This document shows positions 23,117-32,684 of a stretch of DNA of 40,158 nt, one piece after another. Positions within the stretch are counted from its first letter, which is position 1, and every line of letters begins with the position of its first letter. The notes below the pieces were generated by a model that did no database searches, was not told the origin of the DNA, and saw only the letters and a program-made list of their open reading frames with translations. The DNA comes from Gammaproteobacteria bacterium (GTDB lineage Bacteria > Pseudomonadota > Gammaproteobacteria > Steroidobacterales > Steroidobacteraceae). Location of the stretch: NCBI GenBank assembly GCA_009926865.1, contig RFOD01000020.1, positions 1-40,158 of the forward strand, read 5' to 3'. The translations under genes were made by a program, and so were the position numbers.

Positions 23117-25194
23117 GACGGGAATCCATCACGCTTTCGACACAGCAACATCACGGCGTGACCTGGCAAATTGAGCGTGTTCGTCAACGATAAAGCGTCT
23201 CCGTGTCGATCGGATAACGCCCCACCCTTGTCATCGGTGCTATCTAGTAATAGTTGCCAATGGCCTGCAGGCAAAGAAAAGGGGCGTCTCGCCGCCTCGC
23301 CATTGACCAGTAGGAGCAAGGTCTCACCGGATCCCGTTTCATTGAGCAGGGCACCCAGACAACGATCTTCGGAGTGTTGCCACGCCTCACCTTCCAGGCG
23401 TTCGCCACTTGCAGACAACCAATCTAAATCGTGCTTGGCGTGTTCGCCTCTCACGCCCTGATACCAGTGATTGATAAACGGTTGGTACCGACGCCGAAGG
23501 GCGACCACATGTGAAGTAAAAGTAATCATCGCGGTGTCTGCGGCCGACCAGTCTAGCCAGCTCAGCGCATTATCCTGACAATACGCGTTGTTGTTACCGC
23601 GTTGAGTGTGGCCGAGCTCGCTCCCAGCCGCCAACATAGGGGTCCCTTGAGCTAGTAAACACGTGGCGAGCAGTGCCCGCTGCATACGCTGTCGAGCCAC
23701 GACGACTTCAAGATAGTCTGTCTCTCCCTCGACACCAAAATTACAGCTGAAATTCGCCGAATGCCCGTCACGGTTGTGCTCACCATTTAATTCATTGTGA
23801 CGCTGCTCATAGGTCACAAGATCTCGTAACGTGAAACCGTCATGCGAGCTCAGATAGGATACCGACTCGCTGGGCAAGCGATGCCCGCGCTGAAAAATAT
23901 CGGCCGAGGCGCATAGACGCTGAGCAAATTCACCGCGCGTCATATGGCCACAAAGCCAAAATCGTCGCATGGCATCACGGAATCGATCATTCCACTCCAA
24001 CCACCCCGCGGGAAAAGCGCCAAGCTGATACCCGTTAGCGCCCACATCCCACGGCTCGGCAATCAGTAACACGCTTGATAAAACGGGGTCTTGGGATATT
24101 GCCTGAAAAAAAGCGTGCCGAGACTCAAAACCATGATCCCCGCGAGCAAGGATAGGCGCAAGATCAAATCGAAATCCATCAACTCCCATTTCTTTGATCC
24201 AAAACCGAAGCACGTCCATGACAAACTGCAACACTCGGGGCTGGCGAGTATCGAGCGTATTACCGCAACCACTATCATTGACATACCGATCAGGCCAGTC
24301 GTGATCAAGTCGATACCAGCTCGCATTGTCGAGCCCCCGCCAGGAAAGTGTCGGCCCAGTGTGATCGGACTCGCAGGTATGATTTAAAACGATATCGAGG
24401 ATGACTTCGATGTTTGCTTGATGCAGAGCATCGACCATCGCTCGAAATTCATCTCGTACCGCACGTGCGTTATGTAGGTCATGGGGTGGCTTCCCGATCG
24501 CCTGCGCACGCTTGCTGGCGAGTCGTGGATCCGGGCAGAAAAACCCGAGCGTGTTGTAACCCCAATAATTGACAAGGCCCCGTTCAGAGAGGGCTCGCTC
24601 GCTCAAGACTTGTTGTACCGGTAACAAAGAAACGGTGGTCACGCCCAATTGCTTGAGATGACTGAGAGCGGCAGGCTGCGCCAGGGCGGCATAGCTACCG
24701 CGCAAGTCCGCCTCAATCGCCGTCATCTGCTGACTGAAGCCCTTTACGTGTAATTCATAGAGGATCCGAGATTCGCTCGGGATACGTGGCCGACGCGATG
24801 CATCGGGTGGTGGCTCAGAGGCAATGACACGCGCCTTTAAAGCCGGTGGCTCCGCTGAGCGCCATGAAAACTCGCCAACGATTTCTCGAGCATAGGGATC
24901 AAGCAATAAGCGCTCTGAGTCGAACCGATGTCCCTCGTGGGGTGCGTAAGGGCCCGATGCACGATAGGCGTATACCAACCCCGGTTGTGCGTTGGGCAAG
25001 AATCCGTGCCAAATGTTGGCAGTACGCCCGGGTAGGGGCTCCGACCACAGTAGCTCCTCGCCACGGTAATCGAACACACAGAGATCGATGGCATCCGCGT
25101 GCGCAGAGAAGACCGCGAAATTTACACCCTCGGCGCTGACGTTGGCGCCAAGTGGGTAGCCTGAGCCACGCTGTAAACGTTGAGCTTGGCTCAT
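23113..25194 (-). CDS. glgX: Glycogen debranching enzyme GlgX
   Basis: A 693-residue GH13 isoamylase-type enzyme that hydrolyses alpha-1,6 branches of phosphorylase-limit glycogen. An N-terminal CBM48 domain (GYPLGANVSAEGVNFAVFSAHA) precedes the catalytic barrel. The barrel contains GVDGFRFDLAPI with the nucleophile D344, LIAEPWDVG with the acid/base E380, and YLSSHDGFTLRDLV with D452. WGYNTLGFFCPDPR is also typical of the family. All three catalytic residues are present. It overlaps glgB and malQ by 4 nt each (ATGA), indicating tight co-translation. Confidence 0.96.
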   Translation of the reverse strand: MSQAQRLQRGSGYPLGANVSAEGVNFAVFSAHADAIDLCVFDYRGEELLWSEPLPGRTANIWHGFLPNAQPGLVYAYRASGPYAPHEGHRFDSERLLLDPYAREIVGEFSWRSAEPPALKARVIASEPPPDASRRPRIPSESRILYELHVKGFSQQMTAIEADLRGSYAALAQPAALSHLKQLGVTTVSLLPVQQVLSERALSERGLVNYWGYNTLGFFCPDPRLASKRAQAIGKPPHDLHNARAVRDEFRAMVDALHQANIEVILDIVLNHTCESDHTGPTLSWRGLDNASWYRLDHDWPDRYVNDSGCGNTLDTRQPRVLQFVMDVLRFWIKEMGVDGFRFDLAPILARGDHGFESRHAFFQAISQDPVLSSVLLIAEPWDVGANGYQLGAFPAGWLEWNDRFRDAMRRFWLCGHMTRGEFAQRLCASADIFQRGHRLPSESVSYLSSHDGFTLRDLVTYEQRHNELNGEHNRDGHSANFSCNFGVEGETDYLEVVVARQRMQRALLATCLLAQGTPMLAAGSELGHTQRGNNNAYCQDNALSWLDWSAADTAMITFTSHVVALRRRYQPFINHWYQGVRGEHAKHDLDWLSASGERLEGEAWQHSEDRCLGALLNETGSGETLLLLVNGEAARRPFSLPAGHWQLLLDSTDDKGGALSDRHGDALSLTNTLNLPGHAVMLLCRKRDGFPS

Positions 25195-27359
25195 AGATAT
25201 TCAAAGAAAACGGTTGCCAGCGGCGGAAGACGTAAGCACAGCGAGTAGTCTCGTCCGTGCCAACCGATCGCCTCGGTGGTGACCTCGACAAAGGGGTTAC
25301 CGACGTCGCTCCCCGCGTAATGGCGCGAATCCGTGTTTAAGCACTCTCGGTAACGACCGGGTCTTGAGACCCCCACCCGATACGCTTCATGAACCATTGG
25401 CGTGAAATTACAAACTACCAATACCTCACGATCGGGGTTACGCGCACGACGCAAAAAGCAAATCACAGAGTGATCGTGATCGGAGTGATCAATCCACTCA
25501 AAGCCATCCGGCTCGCTGTCTAATTGGTGCAAAGCCGGCATGGCTCGATACAGTCGGTTGAGGTCTTTAACGAGACGCTGTACACCGGCGTGATCAGGCT
25601 GATCCAAAAGCGCCCAATCTAGTTCGCAATCATGGTCCCATTCTCGTTCCTGGCCGAACTCGCAGCCCATGAAGAGAAGCTTCTTCCCGGGATGGGCATA
25701 CATAAAGCCGAGATAAGCTCGAAGATTGGCGAACCGTTGCCACCGGTCGCCCGGCATCTTACCGAGTAAGGATCCCTTGCCATGCACCACTTCATCATGC
25801 GAAATCGGTAATACAAAGTTTTCGCTGAAGGCATAGCACAAACCAAAGGTCAGCTCGTTTTGGTGATGTCGGCGATAAAGGGGATCACGCGAGATATAAC
25901 GAAGCGTGTCATTCATCCAGCCCATGTTCCACTTGTAGTGAAACCCCAGCCCGCCTGCATGGGTCGGTCGCGAGACTCCCTGCCATGCGGTGGACTCTTC
26001 GGCGATCGTCACTGCAGCGGCACGCTCTTGACCAATGATTTCGTTTAAACGCTGCAGGAAGTGTACAGCCTCTAAATTTTCCCGACCGCCGTGAACATTG
26101 GGTACCCAATCGCCCTCTCGACGGCTGTAATCTCGATACAGCATCGAGGCCACGGCATCGACGCGCAAGCCGTCAAAGCCATAACGTTCAAGCCAATAGA
26201 GCGCACTCCCGATCAAGAAATTTTTGACCTCTGCTCGGCCGAAGTTATAGATCAAGGTGTTCCAATCGCGGTGTAGCCCCTCGCGTGGATCAGCATGCTC
26301 ATAAAGGGCACTGCCATCAAACCGTCCTAAGCCATGCGAATCGCTTGGAAAGTGGGCGGGAACCCAGTCAAGCAAGACTCCTATTCCCGCCTGATGACAG
26401 CGGTTAACAAATTCCCGTAGTGCCGCCGCATCACCAAACCGCGCGGTTGGAGCGTACATACCGGTCGGCTGATAGCCCCACGACGCATCCAAGGGATGCT
26501 CTGTGACTGGCATCAGTTCGATATGTGTGAAGCCAAGCTCCTGCACATACGGGATGAGCTGATCGCCAAGCGCCTGCCACGACAAAAATGGCGACTCGCC
26601 CCATTGGCGACGCCAAGACCCCGGATGAACTTCATAAATACTGACGGGCGCATGGCGAGAGTTCGCCGCATGGCGATCGACAGATAACGCCACAGGGGGC
26701 GGTAAATCGGCCACGATGCTAGCGGTGGCGGGCCGTAATTCGCTACGAAAGGCATAGGGGTCGGCTTTTTGACTCCAGACCCGACCGGATGCGCCTAACA
26801 CGTCGTATTTGTAGCGTGCATCGATCGTGACGTGTGGCAGAAAAAGCTCAAATAAACCGGCGCTGTGCAAACGCCGCATTGGGTGACGGCGCGCATCCCA
26901 ATAATTGAAATCCCCGACTACGCTGACACGCAAGGCTTCAGGCGCCCAAACAATAAACCGTACCCCGTCGACACCTTCAATAGTTTGCCGATGTGCACCC
27001 AATATTTCGTAGGGACGCAAATGGGTCCCCTCGCGTAGTAGCCAGACATCTACTTCGCCGAGCGTACTATCAAAGCGGTAGGGGTCTTCTATTGTCTCCT
27101 GATGCCCATTGTCCCACTCGACCTGAAATACATATTTAGCCGGCAAGGGAGCGGCTAATAAGCCCTCAAAGAATCCTTGCTCATGAACGCGGGTGAGTGG
27201 CACAGACTGATCCCCAAGCCGCGCGTGGACAGTGCGTGCATTGGGCATGAACGCCCGTAGCCAGCGCCCTCCGCTGCCGTCAAAGTGAGGACCTAAAATA
27301 GCGAATGGATCGGCGTGATGGCCCTCGCAGATAGCCGCGATATCCTCAGCCGATCGCAT
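25191..27359 (-). CDS. glgB: 1,4-alpha-glucan branching enzyme GlgB
   Basis: A 722-residue GH13 branching enzyme close in length to E. coli GlgB (728). It has an N-terminal beta-sandwich domain, the CBM48 module beginning near EGVDGVRFIVWAPEALRVSVVGDFNYWD, and the barrel with YGFDGLRVDAVASMLYRDYSR (nucleophile D401), TIAEESTAW (acid/base E454) and PISHDEVVHGK (D522). GCEFGQEREW and the C-terminal sheet complete it. It introduces alpha-1,6 branches into glycogen. It starts 1 nt after the glgP stop and overlaps glgX by 4 nt. Confidence 0.97.
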   Translation of the reverse strand: MRSAEDIAAICEGHHADPFAILGPHFDGSGGRWLRAFMPNARTVHARLGDQSVPLTRVHEQGFFEGLLAAPLPAKYVFQVEWDNGHQETIEDPYRFDSTLGEVDVWLLREGTHLRPYEILGAHRQTIEGVDGVRFIVWAPEALRVSVVGDFNYWDARRHPMRRLHSAGLFELFLPHVTIDARYKYDVLGASGRVWSQKADPYAFRSELRPATASIVADLPPPVALSVDRHAANSRHAPVSIYEVHPGSWRRQWGESPFLSWQALGDQLIPYVQELGFTHIELMPVTEHPLDASWGYQPTGMYAPTARFGDAAALREFVNRCHQAGIGVLLDWVPAHFPSDSHGLGRFDGSALYEHADPREGLHRDWNTLIYNFGRAEVKNFLIGSALYWLERYGFDGLRVDAVASMLYRDYSRREGDWVPNVHGGRENLEAVHFLQRLNEIIGQERAAAVTIAEESTAWQGVSRPTHAGGLGFHYKWNMGWMNDTLRYISRDPLYRRHHQNELTFGLCYAFSENFVLPISHDEVVHGKGSLLGKMPGDRWQRFANLRAYLGFMYAHPGKKLLFMGCEFGQEREWDHDCELDWALLDQPDHAGVQRLVKDLNRLYRAMPALHQLDSEPDGFEWIDHSDHDHSVICFLRRARNPDREVLVVCNFTPMVHEAYRVGVSRPGRYRECLNTDSRHYAGSDVGNPFVEVTTEAIGWHGRDYSLCLRLPPLATVFFEYL

Positions 27360-27360
27360 G

Positions 27361-29757
27361 TCAGTATCGAGGCGACACGTGCCAGATGCGATCGGCGTAT
27401 TCGCGGATCGTGCGATCTGAGGAGAAGGCTCCCATCCCGGCTACGTTAAGTAAGGCCGACTGCCGCCACGCCGATGTGTCACGAAAGTGCTCATCAACCC
27501 GATGCTGTGCAGCGACGTAGGCCTGGAAGTCTGCCAATAAGAGATAATGGTCACCGCCCCAAAGTAAGGCATTGACGACTCCGCGATGACGCTGCGGATC
27601 AGACAGCGAAAAGCGCCCGCTCGCGATGGCATCGAGTACCTCTCGCAACGCCGTGTCGCTGGCATACAAACGCATGGGGTCATAGCCCTCGCGTCGTAAT
27701 GCTGCCACCTCCGGCGCGCGTAAGCCAAACGTAAAAATATGTTCGCTACCGACGTGTTCAGCAATTTCGATATTGGCGCCATCCTCAGTACCGATGGTCA
27801 ACGCCCCGTTGAGCGCGAGTTTCATGTTGCCCGTACCCGAGGCTTCGGTGCCGGCGGTCGAAATTTGTTCTGATAAATCTGCAGCAGGAATAATCAACTC
27901 AGCGACCGATACGCTGTAGTTGGGAACGAACAAGACTTGTAATCGCCCCTCGGCTCGAGGATCTGTGTTGATGACGGCGGCTACATCATGAATCAAACGA
28001 ATGATATCTTTGGCCATCTCATAAGAAGAAGCCGCCTTGCCGGCAAAGAATACCGTCCGGGGCACCCAGTCACCGTCCGGGTGTTCGCAGATCCGTTGAT
28101 AACGAGCGATGACATGTAAAAGATTCAGTAACTGGCGCTTGTATTCGTGGATTCGCTTGACTTGCACATCAAATAAACTGCTCGGATTTACCATGATACC
28201 GAGCTCGCGGCCTATCCAATTGGCGAGTCGCTCCTTGTTGTGAAGTTTGATGTCGCTAAAACGCTGCTGGACATCAGGATCATCCGCCTTTACGCGTAAG
28301 GTACTAATCGCATCCAAATTTTTTCGCCATTGTCGGCCTAACTGATCATCTAGCAATCCAGACAGCCCAGTATTTGCCTGCTGCAACCATCGCCGTGGTG
28401 TGATGCCGTTAGTCACGTTCGTGAAGCGCTCGGGCCATAGCGCAGCGAAATCCGCAAAAATGGTTTGCAACAGGAGATTGGAATGTAAGGCAGAGACGCC
28501 GTTGATTTTGTGGCTACCCACGATACACAAATGCGCCATGCGTACGCGTCGCTCGCCTTGCTCGTCGATCAATGACAGGCGTGCTAAGAAATCCAAATCT
28601 CCAGGTCGCACGTCAGCCGCGTGATCCAGAAGCTGCTGATTGATCTGGTAAATGATTTGCAAGTGTCGCGGCAGCACATGCTGCACAAGATCGACTGGCC
28701 AGGTCTCCAGCGCTTCGGGCATCAAAGTATGGTTGGTATACGAAAAGACTTGGCCACAGATCCGCCAAGCGACCTCCCAGTCGAAACAATGCTCGTCACA
28801 GAGCAAGCGCATCAGCTCTGGGATCGCGATAGCCGGATGCGTGTCGTTCAGGTGGATCGCAACATGCTCGGCGAGCGTATCTAAGCGGCCGTGCTCGCGT
28901 AGATGGCGGACCAGAATATCCTGTAGCGAAGCGGAGACGAAGAAATACTCCTGCCGTAAACGCAATTCGCGCCCAGCGGGGGTACTGTCGTTGGGGTACA
29001 GGACCCAGGAAATGTTTTCGTACTCGTTCTTAACGATCGCGGCCCGTGCGTAGTCACCACTATTGAAGGCATAGAGGTCAATCCGATCAGGAGCGGCTGC
29101 GCGCCAAAGTCGAAGCCGACTCACTGTCTCGACGCCTTGCCCCGGAATGATGAGATCGAATGCCTGCGCCCGAACCTCGCCCGCCGGCATCCAGCGCGAT
29201 TGCCCCTCATCTGTCTCCACTCGACCACCGAAAGACACCTGATAGTCAATTTCAGGCCGTGGGAATTCCCAGGGATTGCCCTCACTCAGCCACGGGTCGG
29301 GGTATTCGAGCTGCATTCCATCACGGATCGCTTGCGCAAACATGCCGTGCTCATAGCGAATCCCGTAACCCATGGAAGGAATCCCGAGGGTTGCCAGTGA
29401 ATCCAAAAAGCAGGCAGCCAAACGGCCGAGTCCGCCATTACCGAGACCCGGGTCCGGCTCTTGTTCCATGATGTCTTCGAGTGCGAGCGCGTGCTGCTGT
29501 AGCGCCTCGCGCGCACTCGGCGCCAGATCTAGCGCGTGTAGGGCATTACCGAGACTACGTCCGATCAAAAACTCCATCGACAAGTAATAAACTCGCCGCA
29601 CCTTTTCGGTGCAAAGCTCGCGCTCGCCAGCGAGTTGGCGTAGCGATAGCTGCTCGCGCGCCGCCTTGGCCGCAGCCCACCAAGCATCACGCGCACTGGC
29701 ATCAGCTGGCTCGACCCCCACTTCTGTACGCAGAATTCGCTCAATCTCGCTATTCAC
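27361..29757 (-). CDS. glgP: Glycogen/starch phosphorylase
   Basis: About 798 residues of a GT35 phosphorylase that releases glucose-1-phosphate from glycogen ends. YYLSMEFLIGRSLGNAL (near residue 55), EPDPGLGNGGLGRLAACFLDSLATL and VKRIHEYKRQLLNLLHV are family hallmarks. The pyridoxal-phosphate lysine is in EASGTGNMKLALNGALTIGT (K646). I chose a GTG start at 29755-29757 (reading MNSEIERIL) because GAGAGG lies just upstream; the longer frame begins with TTG at 29802. It is the first gene of the minus-strand glycogen unit, and glgC lies divergently about 175 bp away. Confidence 0.95.
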   Translation of the reverse strand: MNSEIERILRTEVGVEPADASARDAWWAAAKAAREQLSLRQLAGERELCTEKVRRVYYLSMEFLIGRSLGNALHALDLAPSAREALQQHALALEDIMEQEPDPGLGNGGLGRLAACFLDSLATLGIPSMGYGIRYEHGMFAQAIRDGMQLEYPDPWLSEGNPWEFPRPEIDYQVSFGGRVETDEGQSRWMPAGEVRAQAFDLIIPGQGVETVSRLRLWRAAAPDRIDLYAFNSGDYARAAIVKNEYENISWVLYPNDSTPAGRELRLRQEYFFVSASLQDILVRHLREHGRLDTLAEHVAIHLNDTHPAIAIPELMRLLCDEHCFDWEVAWRICGQVFSYTNHTLMPEALETWPVDLVQHVLPRHLQIIYQINQQLLDHAADVRPGDLDFLARLSLIDEQGERRVRMAHLCIVGSHKINGVSALHSNLLLQTIFADFAALWPERFTNVTNGITPRRWLQQANTGLSGLLDDQLGRQWRKNLDAISTLRVKADDPDVQQRFSDIKLHNKERLANWIGRELGIMVNPSSLFDVQVKRIHEYKRQLLNLLHVIARYQRICEHPDGDWVPRTVFFAGKAASSYEMAKDIIRLIHDVAAVINTDPRAEGRLQVLFVPNYSVSVAELIIPAADLSEQISTAGTEASGTGNMKLALNGALTIGTEDGANIEIAEHVGSEHIFTFGLRAPEVAALRREGYDPMRLYASDTALREVLDAIASGRFSLSDPQRHRGVVNALLWGGDHYLLLADFQAYVAAQHRVDEHFRDTSAWRQSALLNVAGMGAFSSDRTIREYADRIWHVSPRY

Positions 29758-29932
29758 TATCCTCTCACCCTTCACCGCAGCTGGCCGTATTTTCACGATC
29801 AAGAGGCGTCAAAAAAACGCCACAAAGATTCTTGCGCAGCGATCGCGATGAAAGATACTTTTCCGGTCGCTCGCTACGTTTATGATACCGAGGCTAGTCC
29901 CCCTTCGAAACGTTTACCTCGGGAGGTGACGT
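29758..29932. promoter_or_regulatory. Divergent control region between glgP and glgC
   Basis: This 175-bp gap should hold the promoters of both halves of the glycogen cluster. On the plus strand I see TTGCGC (from 29834) about 16 nt before GATACT, a mediocre sigma-70 pair, and a TATGAT hexamer near 29880-29885 with no clear -35. A short inverted repeat, GGCGT/ACGCC around an A-rich loop, lies at about 29805-29822. Just before glgC is a strong GGGAGGTGA ribosome site (29921-29929). No known regulator site is recognised. Confidence 0.4.
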
Positions 29933-31201
29933 GTGCTTCCGCACGAACTTGCTGTCAGTCTAGATCTGCCAAAACGGGCCATGGCGCTCGTGCTTGCCGG
30001 TGGTCGTGGCAGTCGCCTGCTTAATCTGACAGATCGGCGGGCTAAGCCTGCAGTGTATTTCGGCGGTAAATTTCGGATCATCGATTTCGCCTTATCCAAT
30101 TGCCTTAATTCTGGGATTCGCCGGATCGGCGTGCTGACGCAGTACAAAAGCCATAGTTTGATGCGACACATTCAGCGAGGCTGGGGCTTTCTGCGCGGCG
30201 AGCTCAATGAATTTGTCGACGTCATGCCGGCACAGCAACGCCTGAACGAGTCCAACTGGTATCAGGGCACCGCTGATGCGGTGCATCAAAGCCAGGACAT
30301 CATCGCCAGCTACCGACCGAAGTACTTGGTGATTCTCGCTGGCGATCACATCTATAAAATGAACTATGCATTAGCGCTAGCAGAGCATGCTGCACACGGC
30401 AAACCGTGTTCGGTCGCTTGCATAGAAGTTCCCCGACTCGATGCGCGTGGGTTCGGTGTCATGGCTGTGAACGAAGACAATCTAATCACCGCGTTCGAGG
30501 AAAAACCCCTAGATCCGCCGTGCCTGCCAGACAACCCTGACCGGGCGCTTGCCAGTATGGGTGTTTATATCTTTGATACGGACTATTTATTTAACGAATT
30601 ATCCTGCGATGCGGGTAATCCGGAATCTAGTCATGATTTCGGTAAAGATATCATTCCGCGTATCGTGGCACGCGGTGAAGCGATGGCCCATCGGTTTGAA
30701 CAAAGCGCGGTCGGCACACGTCTGGGCGAAGCGCCCTATTGGCGCGATGTTGGGACGATCGACGCCTACTGGGACGCCAACATTGATCTCACGGCGACCG
30801 ACCCATTGCTGAACTTATATGACGAACGATGGCCGATTTGGACTTATCAGCCACAACTACCGCCCGCCAAATTTGTGCATAACACTGAGGATCGTCGTGG
30901 TTTGGCTTTAGAATCTTTGGTCTCGGGAGGCTGTATTGTCTCCGGGCACGTCGAACGCTCCCTGATGTTTTCGGGCGTGCGAGTGCATTCGCATGCTGAG
31001 GTCCACTGGAGCGTCTTATTGCCCAACGTGCAGGTGGGCCGTGGTGCGAAAATCCGCCGAGCCATCATTGATCGCGGCTGCGTGATTCCAGATGGGATGG
31101 TGATCGGCGAAGACCCCGAACAGGACGGCGAGCGTTTCCTATGCACGGAGACTGGCATAACGCTCGTCACCCGGCAGATGATAGCTCGACTTACGGCATA
31201 A
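29933..31201 (+). CDS. glgC: Glucose-1-phosphate adenylyltransferase
   Basis: A 422-residue ADP-glucose pyrophosphorylase, the committed step of bacterial glycogen synthesis. The nucleotide-binding [29 protein letters not shown] is at about residues 20-48. [14 protein letters not shown] near 108, [11 protein letters not shown] near 135, FEEKPLDPP near 185 and [12 protein letters not shown] near 235 follow. The C-terminal third is the left-handed beta-helix ([21 protein letters not shown]). The start is GTG at 29933 with a strong GGGAGGTGA ribosome site. glgA follows after 7 nt. N-terminal residues [10 protein letters not shown] resemble the allosteric-site region, so fructose-1,6-bisphosphate-type regulation is plausible. 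Confidence 0.96.
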   Translation: MLPHELAVSLDLPKRAMALVLAGGRGSRLLNLTDRRAKPAVYFGGKFRIIDFALSNCLNSGIRRIGVLTQYKSHSLMRHIQRGWGFLRGELNEFVDVMPAQQRLNESNWYQGTADAVHQSQDIIASYRPKYLVILAGDHIYKMNYALALAEHAAHGKPCSVACIEVPRLDARGFGVMAVNEDNLITAFEEKPLDPPCLPDNPDRALASMGVYIFDTDYLFNELSCDAGNPESSHDFGKDIIPRIVARGEAMAHRFEQSAVGTRLGEAPYWRDVGTIDAYWDANIDLTATDPLLNLYDERWPIWTYQPQLPPAKFVHNTEDRRGLALESLVSGGCIVSGHVERSLMFSGVRVHSHAEVHWSVLLPNVQVGRGAKIRRAIIDRGCVIPDGMVIGEDPEQDGERFLCTETGITLVTRQMIARLTA

Positions 31202-31208
31202 TTATCTC

Positions 31209-32653
31209 GTGCCTAAAAGCCGTTCTCTACGTGTGCTGCATGTGGCAGCCGAAATATATCCGTGGCTCAAAACCGGCGGGCTTGCTGATGTGGTCGCTGC
31301 GCTGCCCGTCGCGCAAGCGAACGCAGGCGCGGAGGTGCGACTCTTATTACCGGCGATGCCGGCGATCGCGGAGGCCGTAGTCGGTAAGCGCGCCATTTTT
31401 GACTGTGGCCCCTTTATGGGGGCAGGAAAAATCCGTGTCTGCCGCGGCCGGATGCGCGATAGCAACCTGTCGGTATATTTGCTGGAGGCGCCTTATCTAT
31501 ACACGAGGCCGGGTGGTCCGTATCAGGCCCCGAGTGGCCAAGACTGGCCCGACAACTTGCAAAGATTTGCGTTACTCAGCTGGGTCGCAGCACACCTAGC
31601 CGCCGGTGAAATTGATCCCAAATGGCAACCCGATATTACGCATGCTCATGACTGGCACGCGGGGCTCACGCCCGCCTACATGTCTCGCCATCCGCTTGAA
31701 AAAGCCAAGAGCGTGTTCACCATTCACAACCTCGCCTATCAGGGACGTTTTGCTGGAGTCAACCTGAGCGAGCTCGCGCTGCCGCAGGCTTGGATGGCTC
31801 CTGGCGCCGCACTCGAGTTTCACGGCGATCTGTCGTTTATGAAAGCGGGCCTCACTCTCGCTGACCATATCACCACGGTGAGCCCAAACTACGCCAAAGA
31901 AATCATGACGAACGAATTTGGTGCTGGGCTGGACGGCGTGATCCGAGCGCGTGAGTCATCCCTAACCGGTATCCTAAATGGCGTGGACTATTCCTTGTGG
32001 GACCCCGGTACGGATCCCCGACTTATCGAAAACTTTGACTCTCAGCAATTTGACGGTAAAGCGCACTGCAAAGCACAGTTGCAAGAGCTGAATGGGCTCA
32101 CAACGGATTCTGCGATTCCGGTATTTGGGGTCGTCAGTCGTATGACCCAGCAGAAAGGTCTGGACCTATTGCTACGCACCATGGATGCGCTACTGCAAAA
32201 AGGAGCGCAGCTTGTCCTACTTGGGAGTGGCGATCGAGATTTGGAACAAGCATTCACGCACTGGGCCGAGCAGCATCCGCGCGCGGTCGGCGTGCGCCTA
32301 GGCTATGACGAAGATTATGCACATCGCTTGATCGCTGGTGCCGATGCGCTGATTCGCGGTTTGAGCCCTGCGGCCTGACCCAGCTTTATGCGATGCGTTA
32401 CGGCACCTTACCCGTGGTTCGCGCGGTCGGCGGACTCGCTGATACGGTCAATGAAGAAACCGGTTTTTGTTTTCGTGGGGGCGATACCGAACTCGCAGAC
32501 GTGCTGGCCCGCACACTCGCTTGCTATCGGCAACCGTCTCGCTGGCAAAAGAAAAAGCAGGCTGCGATGAGTCGCGATTTCAGTTGGTCAGTCGCCGCAA
32601 CAGAGTATCTGCAGCTTTACAGCGAACTTCGCCACCCGCGCAGCGAAGCCTGA
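31209..32653 (+). pseudogene. glgA: Glycogen synthase GlgA, frameshifted
   Basis: A GT5 ADP-glucose:glycogen glucosyltransferase split into two frames. Part one (GTG 31209 to TGA 32378, 389 residues) has the N-terminal KTGGLADV motif (residues 21-28, ADP-glucose site), ITHAHDWHAGL near 147, VFTIHNLAYQG near 172 and FGVVSRMTQQKGLDLL near 302. It reads correctly to GADALI, where the family expects PSRFEPCGLTQLY. Here ATT (32352-32354) is followed by CGCGG and then TTT GAG in another frame. The family needs nine nucleotides for PSR but only five are present. From 32360 the other frame reads FEPCGLTQLYAMRYGTLPVV and on to a normal end at 32653. The catalytic glutamate region and C-terminal domain are therefore out of frame. 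It is a pseudogene if the sequence is right. Confidence 0.9.
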
Positions 32654-32684
32654 CCTGGCATCGCCCATTTATCTAGCGCGTTAT

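Noticed and set aside
24063-24326. Small minus-strand membrane-like frame inside glgX
   Set aside because: It lies wholly within the strong GlgX frame, over its catalytic region, and has no ribosome site; it is an alternative-frame artefact.
32393-32653. Separate small gene after glgA starting MRYGTLPVV
   Set aside because: Its sequence is the C-terminal part of glycogen synthase, and the preceding out-of-frame bases encode FEPCGLTQLYA. It is the downstream half of the broken glgA and not an independent gene.
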